Assembly (NCBI GenBank): GCA_022559985.1
Contig: JAFJTR010000059.1
Location: 124,001-188,000 of the forward strand
Direction of reading: 5' to 3'
DNA from: Parastagonospora avenae f. sp. tritici 18332-5
Lineage: Eukaryota > Ascomycota > Dothideomycetes > Pleosporales > Phaeosphaeriaceae
Length of the DNA stretch: 64,000 nt
Below are positions 11,276 through 21,228 of the stretch, one piece after another. Position 1 is the stretch's first letter; each line of letters begins with the position of its first letter. The position numbers and the translations under genes are program-made. The notes below the pieces were generated by a model. That model was not told the DNA's origin and made no database searches. It saw only the letters and a program-made list of their open reading frames with translations.

Positions 11276-12269
11276 CGTAATCGCGAATGTGTACAAAGAG
11301 AAGCTATGCGACAGAGTTCAAAAAGGAACGACAAGCGCCTGAAGAGACACAAAGGTTCATGGCGCGATTTCGGCTTGAGGTGGTCGTCCGTATAAGAGGG
11401 ACAGTCGAATCCCCCCCCCCCTAAAAGCTGTCATCAAAGAGGCACAGCGGGTCTCAGACGGAAGTAAGCGGCCCAAGTGGCTGCTTAACGCTTCAATGAG
11501 CACGCATGCGGAATGAAACCCTTTGCGGACCGCCCCCGGGGAAATTGTGGCCTGCTGCATCATCTGATTTGTTGGGCTGTTGAGTCGGCGCGTAAATACC
11601 CCTGACAGCTCGGCAATTCTTTAAGCGCATGCCTCAAAGAAACTCAAAACCACAACATTACTGTGCCACATGCAGGTTAATCACGATCGTCCACTTAGGA
11701 GTTGGATTGTCACTATGTATACACCTAGCACTCGGTGTCGACCCTCTTGAGTAAGCCTTGTTTCATGTTTCACAAGGCCAAGGTCTTGTCGCCCCCACGT
11801 GACTGAGGACCGGCAATGACCTGTACTCACGAAGTCCGTCCTGGCCGCCAAGTTGTTCTTCTAGGTGATGCAGTGGATTACATGATTTGCTGCACGAATG
11901 TTAAGAGCGCGCTCTACGTAAAAACTCGAATGGTAGCACAATTTGAGCGGCAAGATGTTCCAGTTCCTTCTCTAGAAACCTGAGCATTGTCTCGTGGCGT
12001 TCTTCCAGCCCAGACACTATGGCGAGAATCTACGCGAGGTGAAAGAACCTCACTGTAGCCGCCAGGCTACCAAATCTACCGTGCCGCCCCGAAGGACTGC
12101 GCCGCAAAGGGTCCTTGTTTGCCTCGTTCATGCAACCCAGCATTTTGTATTAGTCGTCTGCCTGTTACCTTTCGTTTGAACTCGAGGCCACTTTTTCTGC
12201 GCGCATATTTTTCTTCGACTTCATCCGTTTGTCGGATCTTTCTTTCTTATTCTATTCGATATTCAAACA
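11276..12269. other. Divergent promoter region
   Basis: Shared upstream DNA between the divergent GT32 gene and the surface protein gene. It contains a short C run near 11410. The last 90 bases before 12270 are pyrimidine-rich, typical of a fungal leader. No gene was seen. Confidence 0.5.
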
Positions 12270-13239
12270 ATGGCACGCATGTCCCTAGCCCTGGTGGCTG
12301 GATGGATCACGAATGTGATGGCACTGATGTCGTTTATCAATCCACCACCGTCTGGACCCATACGAGACCTCAGTAACAGCGAGACCTACACTGTGGGTAC
12401 AACTTTTAACATTGTCTGGACTCCACCGGAATCCGGTAAAGGCGTTTCTCTCGTGCTCTGGCAGTTAAACAGTACCACTGCCCTCTGGTTCGGAGATATG
12501 GAGTACCTCACTCGTACGAATCACATCCTCTTCAACAAATGGCACAGCTAACCTGTTAATAGAGGGGTCGGTTGATGCAACAAGATACACCTGGCTGGTG
12601 GGGTCAAGGAAGAACCTTTCACAGTCAAATTTGTTCTATTTCAGCATCTTCCAAGAGGGCAAAGTTGCGTCGGACGCCAACAGCCATTATTTCTACATTG
12701 CCGACAAAAAGGAGCAACAAGTCAGCGCTACCCCAACGCCCTCGACATTCCTATCGCCAACCCCATCCAACTTATCTTCATCTTCAGTCGCGCCAACCAG
12801 CCCTGTGAGCTCAGCACCCATTTCCAATTCAGCACCCAAGTCTTCGGTGACAGACCTGTCGGTTCCAACTACAACACCACAGCCTGCCCAAGCATCTGCT
12901 CGACCAGATGGCTTCCCCTTAGCAGCGAAGATTGGCATCGCCATAGGCATACCCGCTGCACTAGCGATCGGACTAGGAATAGGATTTCTCCTGTTCCGAC
13001 GCCGTAAGAAGATGGATGCCACAGCCAAGGCCGAATCGCTTGAATTTGCGCCCTTCTGTGCGACCAAAGAGCACACTCAGTATGCTTATAAACCCGAGGG
13101 CCATTTCTATGGCTCGAATCTTAACGAGGCGCCGCCTAGATCACCGGTCGAGATAGCGCCGCAGCGGGGCCAGTCCTATTACCCGCCAAATGGTTTGGTA
13201 CATAAGACAGAAGGTGTTCCGGTGCGGTATGAGATGTGA
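12270..13239 (+). CDS. Single-pass Ser/Thr-rich surface protein
   Basis: Two exons, 12270-12513 and 12563-13239, give 306 aa. The 49-nt intron has a GTACG donor and a TAATAG acceptor and repairs a frame that otherwise stops at 12551. A signal peptide at the N-terminus precedes a small beta-rich ectodomain (ETYTVGTTFNIVWTPP ... RYTWLVGS) that resembles the extracellular module of Kre9/Knh-like and related fungal membrane proteins. A Ser/Thr/Pro stalk follows (about 150-215), then one transmembrane helix (IGIAIGIPAALAIGLGIGFLLF), an RRRKK stop-transfer and a cytosolic tail. The layout suggests a wall-associated sensor or adhesion protein, but no ligand or pathway is shown. Confidence 0.75.
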
Positions 13240-13780
13240 TAAGATGGTGCGTACGCGGTTTGCTTGGTTTAAGTCTCAAGGACGAATGTTATACTTTGTT
13301 CTCGCACGGGTGAGGGAACATCGACGGACTTCTGCTCTAAATCCATGGGCTAGTACATTCTATGATCCTTTGGGAATCAGACAGAACTTACCACATATTA
13401 TGATGATGATAGCAAGCAAGACTACGAGTAAAACAATCGACACTCCAATCCATCGCACAAATCCGGTAGCAAATAGTAATCCATAATTGAATATCACGCA
13501 TTACATATAACATCAAATCCTCCTGAGCCCACTAAATTCTGCCCGTTATCAGTCCTAACACAAGTTCTTCCGAACAGTGTGGATCCCCGAATACAAAACT
13601 AGAACCTACACTATTAGTTGCTCAATGGGTCGACTACGAAATTGGTCCAGGAGAATCTTTGGCTCGCAAAGCAAGTTACTGGTCGTCGACCGTCAATAGG
13701 TCAGGTCATCAAGAGGCATTGCGATATGCTTAAAGTTTAAGCCTTAAACACAAAGAGCTGATTGGTGTCGTATTTCGATA
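13240..13780. other. Intergenic region between convergent genes
   Basis: AT-rich 3' flanks of the surface protein and the kinase-like gene. No feature was seen. Confidence 0.45.
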
Positions 13781-14944
13781 CTAAGTGTCGTCCCACCACT
13801 CATCTTCCAACAACTCTTTCGCGGTTGGCCGATCCCCCCAGTCCATCATCATGATTTTGCCAATGAATTGATTGTCCCTCTTACAGACTTCCCTCTCCTT
13901 TGTGCGCGAGAATGGTGTAAGCTTCTCTTGTGGTATCGCTTGCATCAGCAACAGAATTGACTCAATGGTTTCTTCGCTAAAAATGTCTGCAACCTTTGCC
14001 GGAAAAGGCCCAAAGTAGCGGAATTGTTGCATCACAACTTGTACCAAGTATTCTTCACGGTCTCGGTCAACCTATGATCGAAAGAAGTTGAAGTCCCCAC
14101 CGTATATTACGCTTATGAGCTTGATTTAAGCAATGTCAGTATATGCATGCAGCCGAAAATGGCCACGATAATGAAGGATATACGCACCAAAGTACCAAAC
14201 GACCAGATGTCTGCAGCAGTGTTCCAAGGCATCTCCATGAGGATCCCTAGACTTGACCACATCGGCGTTCCAACTCGTGTTCCATATTTAGCCCACTCAG
14301 AGTCTACAGGATAACATCCGCCTAAATCACCGAGCTGGACATCAGTGAAACGATTGTTCTCATCTGATTGCAAGTTGACACATATGTTGTCCAGTTTGAC
14401 GTCTCCAAAATTTGTTAGCTAAGCATGATACAAGAGGGTATATGTACCTGTATGCACAAGATAATGTTCGTGAATAACCTTGAGCGCTTCAAGAACGCGC
14501 CGACATGTATATTTAAGCTCCTTCCGGTTCAGTGCCTTTTTTATAGTCTCCTCCAGGAGGTCACTCTCAAGGTATCCTGAAACGATAGTTGTAGGAAGAG
14601 ACGGCTCTTCGAATTCGTCAACCATTAGACGAAGGAATGGAGTGCGATGCTGAAGTTTTTTGAGAACATCTCGTTCGTCTCGACCCGTGGATGCCCTTCC
14701 ACGCTTTTTACCACAACAGTCTCCTGTAACGGACTCTTCATGGAGAAATCTAACCTTTTGTTGGCGTTCAATAATCACAAATGACTTATCTTGCTGCAAA
14801 CCAAACTGTGTCTTGGACCTGCTTCGTGATAGTATAAATTCCAACCCTACCTTTAAGAACTTGCCCGAATCGCAAAAGCGGCGGCATGGGAATGAAGAAT
14901 AGTAGTGCGGGAACAAGTATGCATTAGTGAGAATGGCAACGACC
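13781..14944 (-). CDS. Divergent protein kinase-like protein, 5' end unresolved
   Basis: Exons on the minus strand: at least 14448-14944, then 14188-14402 and 13781-14071, with introns of 45 and 116 nt. Splicing creates the catalytic-loop sequence HTDVKLDN, so the catalytic Asp and Lys and the following Asn are present. The metal-binding motif reads DLGG in place of DFG. The activation-segment end reads MWSSLG where APE is expected. The C-lobe continues with DIWSFGTLV, and the final WGDRPTAKELL matches subdomain XI. No glycine-rich loop or clear VAIK lysine is visible. The most 5' exon has no ATG; an acceptor TTCCAG at 14945-14950 suggests one more upstream exon. Similar small, degenerate kinases are common in these fungi. 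Activity is doubtful. Confidence 0.65.
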
Positions 14945-15778
14945 CTGGAACAATAAGGCTAGGCGGGGTGCCAAGACATCTGGCGTGAACATCAACCCAA
15001 CCACATCACGCGGCCGGCCCGTACGTCTTCCCACGACATTCTGAAAAGCGACTACTTGTAATGCAGTTCAGAAGTCTCACATGTAACAATTCTCAAGGTA
15101 ATAATGATGAAGTCCGGGCTGCCATGAGGTATCCATGAAAATGCACACGCTTGACAAGGTGCATTCCAACATGGTTCGTAGAAGTGGATAGAAGTAATGA
15201 CCTCCATAAAGTTCGAGTAACGATAGAAGGAGACGCTGAAAGCTTGTAACAGCAACACGAACTCTACATCTGCATTCACGATCCGTTATAAATCACGAAA
15301 TCACACAACACAGTGGCGGCTGCCAATCTTGGTTTGGTCAACGTCATTGCATTAGCTCTGGCATCCATCTGAAAACCAGGTTCGTAGCTCTCGCCGCGTA
15401 CAGGCTGCAACATCCGACTTTGAGAGCCATAACAAAATCGCGAAGGAAATAGAACAAAAAGGAAAAGATCATCAAACTATCTAGCTCTGGAGATGTACAT
15501 TGGCTTAAGAAGAGAAACTATTTGTGATCTCGGGTCATGCCTAGAATATTTAGCAGATCCAGCCCGCTATAATCCAAGAATGCAGAGCGAGACCACTGCA
15601 GTCACTGACTGATCGAACAAAGAAGGAAACCCATCGGATGATGCAGCACTTGCGGTATCCGACAACAAATCAAACGCATATAGTAACCCCTACAAATATG
15701 GCCAATGCAACGTCTCTGTGAATGCACTCAGGTGGCGTAGTTTCAGCTCGTATCGCACTCCTACTGTGTGGTCCTCTT
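14945..15778. other. Intergenic region, may hold the first exon of the kinase-like gene
   Basis: The missing 5' exon of the minus-strand kinase-like gene should lie within the first 150 bases. No reliable ATG-donor pair could be chosen. The rest shows no gene. Confidence 0.4.
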
Positions 15779-16597
15779 CTATGCTGTCTCTTCTTGACTT
15801 CTTTCTCCAGGATCGATGGCAGTGGTTTGTGTTGAAGCTGCCATGAGTCTGCCGCGAATTCTGTGCTTGAGCCTTATGTGCCTTGAAAGATTTCTCTTCT
15901 CCGCAACGCTCTCGCCACAGATGTCGCAGGAGTATCGCTTATTTCTGTGCTTCGCCTTATGCTCGCGCAAGTTCTTGGCGTGAGCGTAGCTCTTCGTACA
16001 TTCGTTGCACGTATGGCGTTTCAGTGCTTTCGTGCCGTGGTTCAGTTGTTGATTTTGGACGGCCGGTACATGGCTACTTGACTCGTTTCCTACGCTAGCC
16101 ATAAGAAGGGGTTTTAGGTGGCGCGAGGAAAGTGCGGATATTCTCTGTAACTCGTCGTGTTTTCGTGGGCTTGCGCTTGGAGATGGGCTTGCAAGACTAC
16201 ACATACTTGACAATGGTGCATCAGCGCAGGGCGTGGTGTCTTGCTGGGCATGTTGAGAAGCAATGTCGTTGTCCGAATACTGTAGATCTCCTGGAGCTCC
16301 ATTCGATACTGGGCGGGTGCAAGGGTTGATCATCCACGGGGCAGGTGACAATTCTGGATTGATTGACGTAGGAGGTTGGAAGTGAATAGTATCAAGGCCA
16401 AAGTTGCTGTCCTCGATGAGGGCTTCAGAGAACCAGTGGTATGGGTGCGGATCGGTCTTCCACTGCTCGTGTGCTGCAGGGAACCAAGATAAGGAGTTTG
16501 GATGATCATAGTTGTCCCTCGAGATGGGAGATGCGCGAGACCGTAGCCTCGCGCTACGCGGTTCAAAAGGTGAAAACTCTCTGTCTACGACGAAACT
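15779..16597 (-). CDS. Two-finger C2H2 zinc-finger protein, start codon unresolved
   Basis: Open frame of 272 codons with no stop between 16597 and 15781. Two adjacent C2H2 fingers sit near the C-terminus: C-N-E-C...H...H (CNECTKSYAHAKNLREHKAKH) and C-D-I-C...H...H (CDICGESVAEKRNLSRHIRLKH). A basic region follows. The N-terminal part is Ser/Pro-rich and aromatic (SLSWFPAAHEQWKTD), with codon use like the rest, so it is probably translated. Yet the first in-frame ATG is at 16333. The first ATG downstream of the likely TATA box (near 16671) is at 16509, in another frame. Either an upstream exon supplies the start, or translation begins at 16333 and yields 184 aa. Probable nuclear DNA-binding protein; target unknown. 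Confidence 0.65.
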   Translation of the reverse strand, partial: SFVVDREFSPFEPRSARLRSRASPISRDNYDHPNSLSWFPAAHEQWKTDPHPYHWFSEALIEDSNFGLDTIHFQPPTSINPELSPAPWMINPCTRPVSNGAPGDLQYSDNDIASQHAQQDTTPCADAPLSSMCSLASPSPSASPRKHDELQRISALSSRHLKPLLMASVGNESSSHVPAVQNQQLNHGTKALKRHTCNECTKSYAHAKNLREHKAKHRNKRYSCDICGESVAEKRNLSRHIRLKHRIRGRLMAASTQTTAIDPGERSQEETA

Positions 16598-16670
16598 TCA
16601 AAGAACCGCCAAAGAAGGAGGGATGAAGCTCGCTGGATGATGGGGAAAATAAGGTGGAGGGGAGCTGAGG

Positions 16671-16676
16671 TTTATA
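16671..16676 (-). promoter_or_regulatory. Likely TATA box of the C2H2 gene
   Basis: TATAAA on the minus strand, about 75 bases upstream of the open frame. It lies just upstream of a C/T-rich leader, fitting a core promoter for the zinc-finger gene. Confidence 0.4.
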
Positions 16677-17535
16677 TGCATGCATGCAGCCTGCACAAGG
16701 TGATTGGTTGAAGGAGGGGGTCTCAATGCAGAGCCTTCGGCTGTGCACGTCCTCCACCATCGCTGCAAGCCATAACGCCTCTTCGCTAGATACTGTCCAA
16801 TGATCGACTCAGCTTTAATTACCAGCCGCATGAGACCCCATAGAGAAATCCAACCAGAACAACGCATCGAGAGACCCCACCAAGCTCGAATCAGAGTCTA
16901 CTAATATGACTGACATATGAGGGTCTCATAGCAGACGAGGCTGAAAATAGCATGCTGAGAAGCAGCACACTAGGGCCAATCTGCTTGCTTTCTATAATGC
17001 GAACAGACGTCATCTCCCGAGATCTACTTGCTTCGTCGTCCGTGGCGCATGTTGTCGGTTGTGGTGCACCAAGAACTGGGTAGGGCCGTGATACGCGATT
17101 CGAGATTACTTGACCTCGTATGGAGTTTCGTCCGTGCCAGTGTCATGAAAAGCTCGCTGTATATGATCTGCACTTTCTTGCATTGCTGAGACCCTTCCTC
17201 GCGGCTGATTCATATGGTCTCCGTGACCGGTCTGAAAACCAAACGTTGCAACAACCCAAAAGGCGACGGGGTCTCTCTAATCATGAGTAGTAAGCAAGGT
17301 AGAAAGAGACCCTATCGAAGTGACACACAGCAAAAGAGGCCCTCTACCACCCGATATTCAATCTGTCTGGCACGTTGTATAGCAAAAGAAGTAGATATGA
17401 AAGCGCCTTCATCCCACGAACAAATACCAACCTCAATCCAGAGTCTGACAACGATTACTGTCTTCTATTTCTCGCCCCTTCTGAACGTTAAAACTGCCTC
17501 AGTACTGTCACAAGCGGTTCACAAATACCTCAAGC
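16677..17535. other. Intergenic region
   Basis: Upstream DNA of the divergent C2H2 gene and the possible small gene. An open frame at 17214-17552 has no conserved features and overlaps the start of the next ORF. A pyrimidine-rich stretch lies just before 17536. Confidence 0.4.
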
Positions 17536-17907
17536 ATGTCGAGCCACAATAAACCTTTCGTCCCTAATAGCACAAGTCCCCCTACGAAGACAAACTCAAA
17601 GCAAATGAATCCAATCGGATCAACCGCAGATATACACACTTTTCACTCGCGAATTCCTCCGCGTATCAAAGCCGGCTTGATAGTTGAGCACACGATACTA
17701 ACATCGACAGGTGAGCAGTCATCTCTACCACAGAGTCCGTGGACAGTGTCTCAAGGCAGCTATACTAGAACGGACGGCACCATTCTATCCATTCAGGGCC
17801 CAAATGAATTCCATGGGAAAGATACGCAGCCGTGCATAAGCGAAAGTGTTGAGGGTTTGAGTGGAAACGAAGACGTTCGTGAGGGCGCAAATAACGGAGT
17901 GAATTGA
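17536..17907 (+). CDS. Possible small protein of unknown function
   Basis: 123-codon open frame starting with ATG (MSSHNKPFVPNS). The protein is hydrophilic, with many Ser, Thr and Asn and no signal peptide, membrane helix or known motif. It is supported only by a pyrimidine-rich leader, a good start context and reasonable codon use. It may equally be a chance ORF in a gene-poor stretch. No function is proposed. Confidence 0.35.
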   Translation: MSSHNKPFVPNSTSPPTKTNSKQMNPIGSTADIHTFHSRIPPRIKAGLIVEHTILTSTGEQSSLPQSPWTVSQGSYTRTDGTILSIQGPNEFHGKDTQPCISESVEGLSGNEDVREGANNGVN

Positions 17908-18836
17908 TAACAAGAATAGTGGGTATAATGCCGATGGGAATTTGATCGAAGCAGATAACTGAGTGCATAGCAAATAGGCAACGTTTTAGACATATTCCAT
18001 GCTTGGATGAAGGACATCCATCTTCTTAGTTGTGAGTACAAGTTGTATCGCCTGTGATTCTGATTGATGAAGACGAAGTGTTCTGCGAATCTGTCCTTTA
18101 CTAATAGTAGACCTTTCTGCATAATATAACTGCGATATACAAGCATGTTATCGCCGAGAGCCGCTCGATACATAAAAGTGCAGAAGAACAGCTAGGTCGA
18201 GAGCTTTTAGACATAAATTCATCTGTGTTTGCGATAGATAACAACGAGATACCCAAGCAACATTACTCTATTTTACACACTCAATAGTAAGCACAAGGCG
18301 TAGTAACGTCGACTAGGTTGTCCGATGCACGATTGGATCGACAGGAACACTTCTACTTCGGACGATACCGACCTACCCCTCCACGGCAGCTCAAGTGGGA
18401 ATAAGAGAAAGGACGTGCATGTCGGTTGGGTCTAAGAAGAATTCCTGCGAGATACCATGATCGAATAGCCGAGCTAGAAGAGATTGCTGTTTCCTGCCTT
18501 GCTAACGCCGAGAAGATCTCAAGAAAGCCTTCTCAATTCTTCTCAATATCTACTACGTAGATCTCTCCGACGAGGTTCTCACCTAAAGCTCTATACTAAG
18601 CGATATAAGCGAACAGGTCCCTGAAGCAAACGTGAAGTAATCGGAGTTCATGCGTCATATCGTCGTACATAGAGATACTAGTTGATATGTTGCGATATTA
18701 CAATATATACAAAAAAAACCACTTCGTCACCATTTCCCTCTAACTTTTCGCCGACTTCCTTCTTTCTCCAACTCCGAACCTCACTCACCCAACTATCTAT
18801 CTACCTATTGCAAAAAGAATCTCCAAAACAACAAAA
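17908..18836. other. AT-rich gene-poor DNA with a decayed coding-like patch
   Basis: No intact gene. Around 18415-18545 the plus strand reads as a short coding-like stretch (RRIPARYHDRIAELEE) followed by several stops, which looks like a relic of a mobile element or lost gene. Its origin cannot be named from the sequence alone. The stretch ends next to the 5S rRNA gene. Confidence 0.4.
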
Positions 18837-18837
18837 A
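18832..18837 (-). terminator. Pol III T-run terminator of the 5S gene
   Basis: Five consecutive T on the minus strand immediately after the helix-I 3' strand, as expected for RNA polymerase III termination. Confidence 0.55.
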
Positions 18838-18956
18838 CATACAACAGAGGGGATTCGCCAGTGGTCACCCACCTGACTACTAGTCCTCCGGTACGTTGCT
18901 TAAATATGGCTGAGCGGACGGGAAGCCTTGCTATTCAACGTCCTATGGTCGTATGT
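18837..18956 (-). rRNA. 5S ribosomal RNA gene (dispersed, somewhat diverged copy)
   Basis: About 120 nt on the minus strand. It begins ACATACGACCATAGG and contains the strongly conserved core GGCTTCCCGTCCGCTCAGCC. Later it contains AGGTGGGTGACCAC and GGCGAATCCC, and it ends CTGTTGTATGT. The two ends can pair to form helix I (ACATACGAC with GTTGTATGT). A T run directly follows the 3' end on the minus strand, the usual RNA polymerase III stop. Single scattered 5S genes are normal in Pezizomycotina. Several positions differ from the common fungal sequence, for example CCATATTTAAGC where CCGTACTTAAGC is usual. It could therefore be a variant gene or a decaying pseudogene. Confidence 0.85.
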
Positions 18957-19336
18957 GAAAGAATGGTATGAATTTCTTGGTTATGTAGGGAAGATACTTA
19001 GGATGTCTGGTGAAGGTGGTGGAAAAGTAGAAGAGTGAAGTGGGGTAGTGTAGATTTTCATAAAACGGGTATCTAAATCGATGACATTCACCTGACCTGC
19101 CTGCCGTTTGGGCATTTACCATGTTTTTCGCTCTTTTTCCTGCATGCATGACTGAAAATTCGTTGAGATCATGTTCTTCGGCATGGCCATGTTATCAGAA
19201 CTCAATAACCCTGAGCGACGACTTCCTCACGCCTCATAAGCATCCAGTAAAGATACCGCGTAGATATCCAATTCCAGAGATATCATATGTCGTGTCGTGT
19301 CGCGTCGCGTCGCATTTGTTTCGTGTCCCTCTTTAT
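18957..19336. other. Intergenic region with a short GTGTC/GCGTC repeat
   Basis: Between the 5S gene and the 3' end of the PEF gene. A five-base repeat (GTGTC and GCGTC units) occupies about 19291-19315. No gene was seen. Confidence 0.45.
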
Positions 19337-20623
19337 TTATCGCTGGCGAATGATTTCTAATAGAGCCCCGTATCAGTCTCGGCGGAAATCGAATTGAAGA
19401 GGAATAAAGCTTGCGCACCTGTCAAGAACTCCTCACTATTCGCGAAAAAAAGTCAGCAATCACACCCCCAAAAAATTCTCACCTCCCCTTCTCGACTTAC
19501 AAGCTCAACGTAATATACCCATCGCGATCCTCATCGTACTTCTTAAACACATCCGTCATCCTCTTGAGGCTGATGCACGCCTGTACGAACAAGTCGAAAC
19601 TGAGCGCGTTGCGCCCGCTGCGGTCGTAGGTTTGGTACAGCAGCGTGACGAAGCCCTGGGATAGGCGGTAGCCGAATGCGATGAGCGCTTCGTTGAATTC
19701 GGCGTGGGAGATGGAGCCGCTGTGGTCGGCGTCGAAGCGGTCGAAGAGACTGCGCCACGCGGAGAGAAAGCCCCAGAGACCACTGTTAAGTTGTTAGGGC
19801 TTTTGATAGGGACGGAAATGGGAAAACGTACCAGAATTCGTCAAAGTTTACGGAGCCGGAACGATCGGTGTCGAACATTCTGTTTACGTCAATCCCAACC
19901 CAATTCCAGCCTCAGCTGGGGACATACCGTATCATCATCCTCACGGTATGCGGATCAAACGGCGACCAATCGCCATTAACCAGCGCGGTCCTAAGTTCCG
20001 CCTCCGTCAAGCTGCCATTATCTGCCCACTCGTCAGCCCCAAATCCACCCTTTCAAGCCCACCCTCCACATTCAATACATACTATCCTTATCCACAGCGA
20101 CAAACAACCTCCACAGCGCCTCGCGATCATTCGCATCCCTTGGCGGCGCAGGCGTCGGCGGTGGCCTACTCTGCTGCGCAATCGGCGGCCTCCCATGATA
20201 TCCTTGGGGCGGTGGTCCATGTCCGTAATTCGCAGGCGGCGGGCTCCCGACGCCATATCTGGGGTCCTGCCTGCCGCTGCCATAGCTATTGCGCGTGTCC
20301 GGGCGCGCGTCCTGGAATGCGCCGGGCGGCGGGCGGCTTTCGTAGCTTGTCGGACGCGGCGCGTAGTCCTGGCGATAGTCCTGGCGCTGGCTGGGGAGGT
20401 CGGAGCGGCCTGACGGGGGCAGTGAAGGCGGTGGTTTGTTGTAGTCGGGGCGCGCGGAGGAGGTGCGTGGTGGGCGTTGGGCAGCGGAGTTGGAAGACAT
20501 CATTTGCGCGGCCTTGGGGAGTCAGATTTCTCACATTCATTTCTTTCGAATAAATCAACAGACCTGCTCCGGTTCGGCGTGCATAGGCAGCCTGTCCGGG
20601 TTGAAGCCCTTGTTATATGCCAT
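19337..20623 (-). CDS. Penta-EF-hand (PEF) calcium-binding protein, ALG-2/Pef1 type
   Basis: Seven exons on the minus strand: 20564-20623, 20083-20512, 19928-20021, 19832-19879, 19501-19782, 19419-19435 and 19337-19356, giving 316 aa. All introns are GT...AG and every junction keeps the frame. The N-terminal 155 residues are Pro/Gly/Arg/Tyr-rich and disordered, as in fungal PEF proteins. Calcium loops are visible as DKDNNGSLTEAEL, DTDRSGSVNFDEF, DADHSGSISHAEF and DEDRDGYITLSF. The last two tiny exons (17 and 20 nt) complete the C-terminus EEFLTEIIRQR, which the family needs for dimerisation. PEF proteins bind membranes and partners in a calcium-dependent way; in yeast Pef1 acts in polar growth and cation stress. 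The start ATG at 20623 gives MAYNKGFNP and is preferred over the inner MMSSN. Confidence 0.93.
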
Positions 20624-21228
20624 GGTGGGGGTGGTGTTGTGAGGATGCGCGCCGCAGCAAACAAGCAGGCGAGAGCTGATATACACGTGTGACGGCCAGG
20701 TCAGCCCGGAGCAATTCAATGCTTTGTACGTAGGCGCGCAGCTGTCGTGTAAGAACTTGAGGCGTCGCCGTAGATGGTATAGCTGCCCAACTTCACTGCC
20801 CTGCGGCTGCGGCTGACCGGCGGGGCGCTTGGCCTTATGACGCTCGCCTGGTCAGAAGCTCCCACCAACATGACGTCGCACGAACTAAGTTACTGCAAGG
20901 GCGTGTGCGTTTCGCTGACTGGATCCTGGTATCGTTGCAGCTATCTACACCGAAGACTGACTCTTCATGCTCCTCCATATGTCTAGCCACATCTCCGTCC
21001 TCCTGAACTCCCTGAGCCAGTATCAAATTTGAAAAAGAAATAGGCCATCATCGTGGGTATCCACAAACGCCTCAAACACCCCAAATGTACGATATGAATA
21101 GATCATCCTACAACAACGCTTGCCTGCAAAAGAGAAAACAAAAAGAAGAGAAAAAGCGCATAATGGTACAGTGTAGAAGAAAACTTTTGGCGGGCATAGC
21201 CCACCATGATTCTCGAACAGAAAACAAC
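20624..21228. other. Intergenic region
   Basis: Upstream DNA of the PEF gene and 3' flank of the Rlm1-type gene. No feature was seen. Confidence 0.45.
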
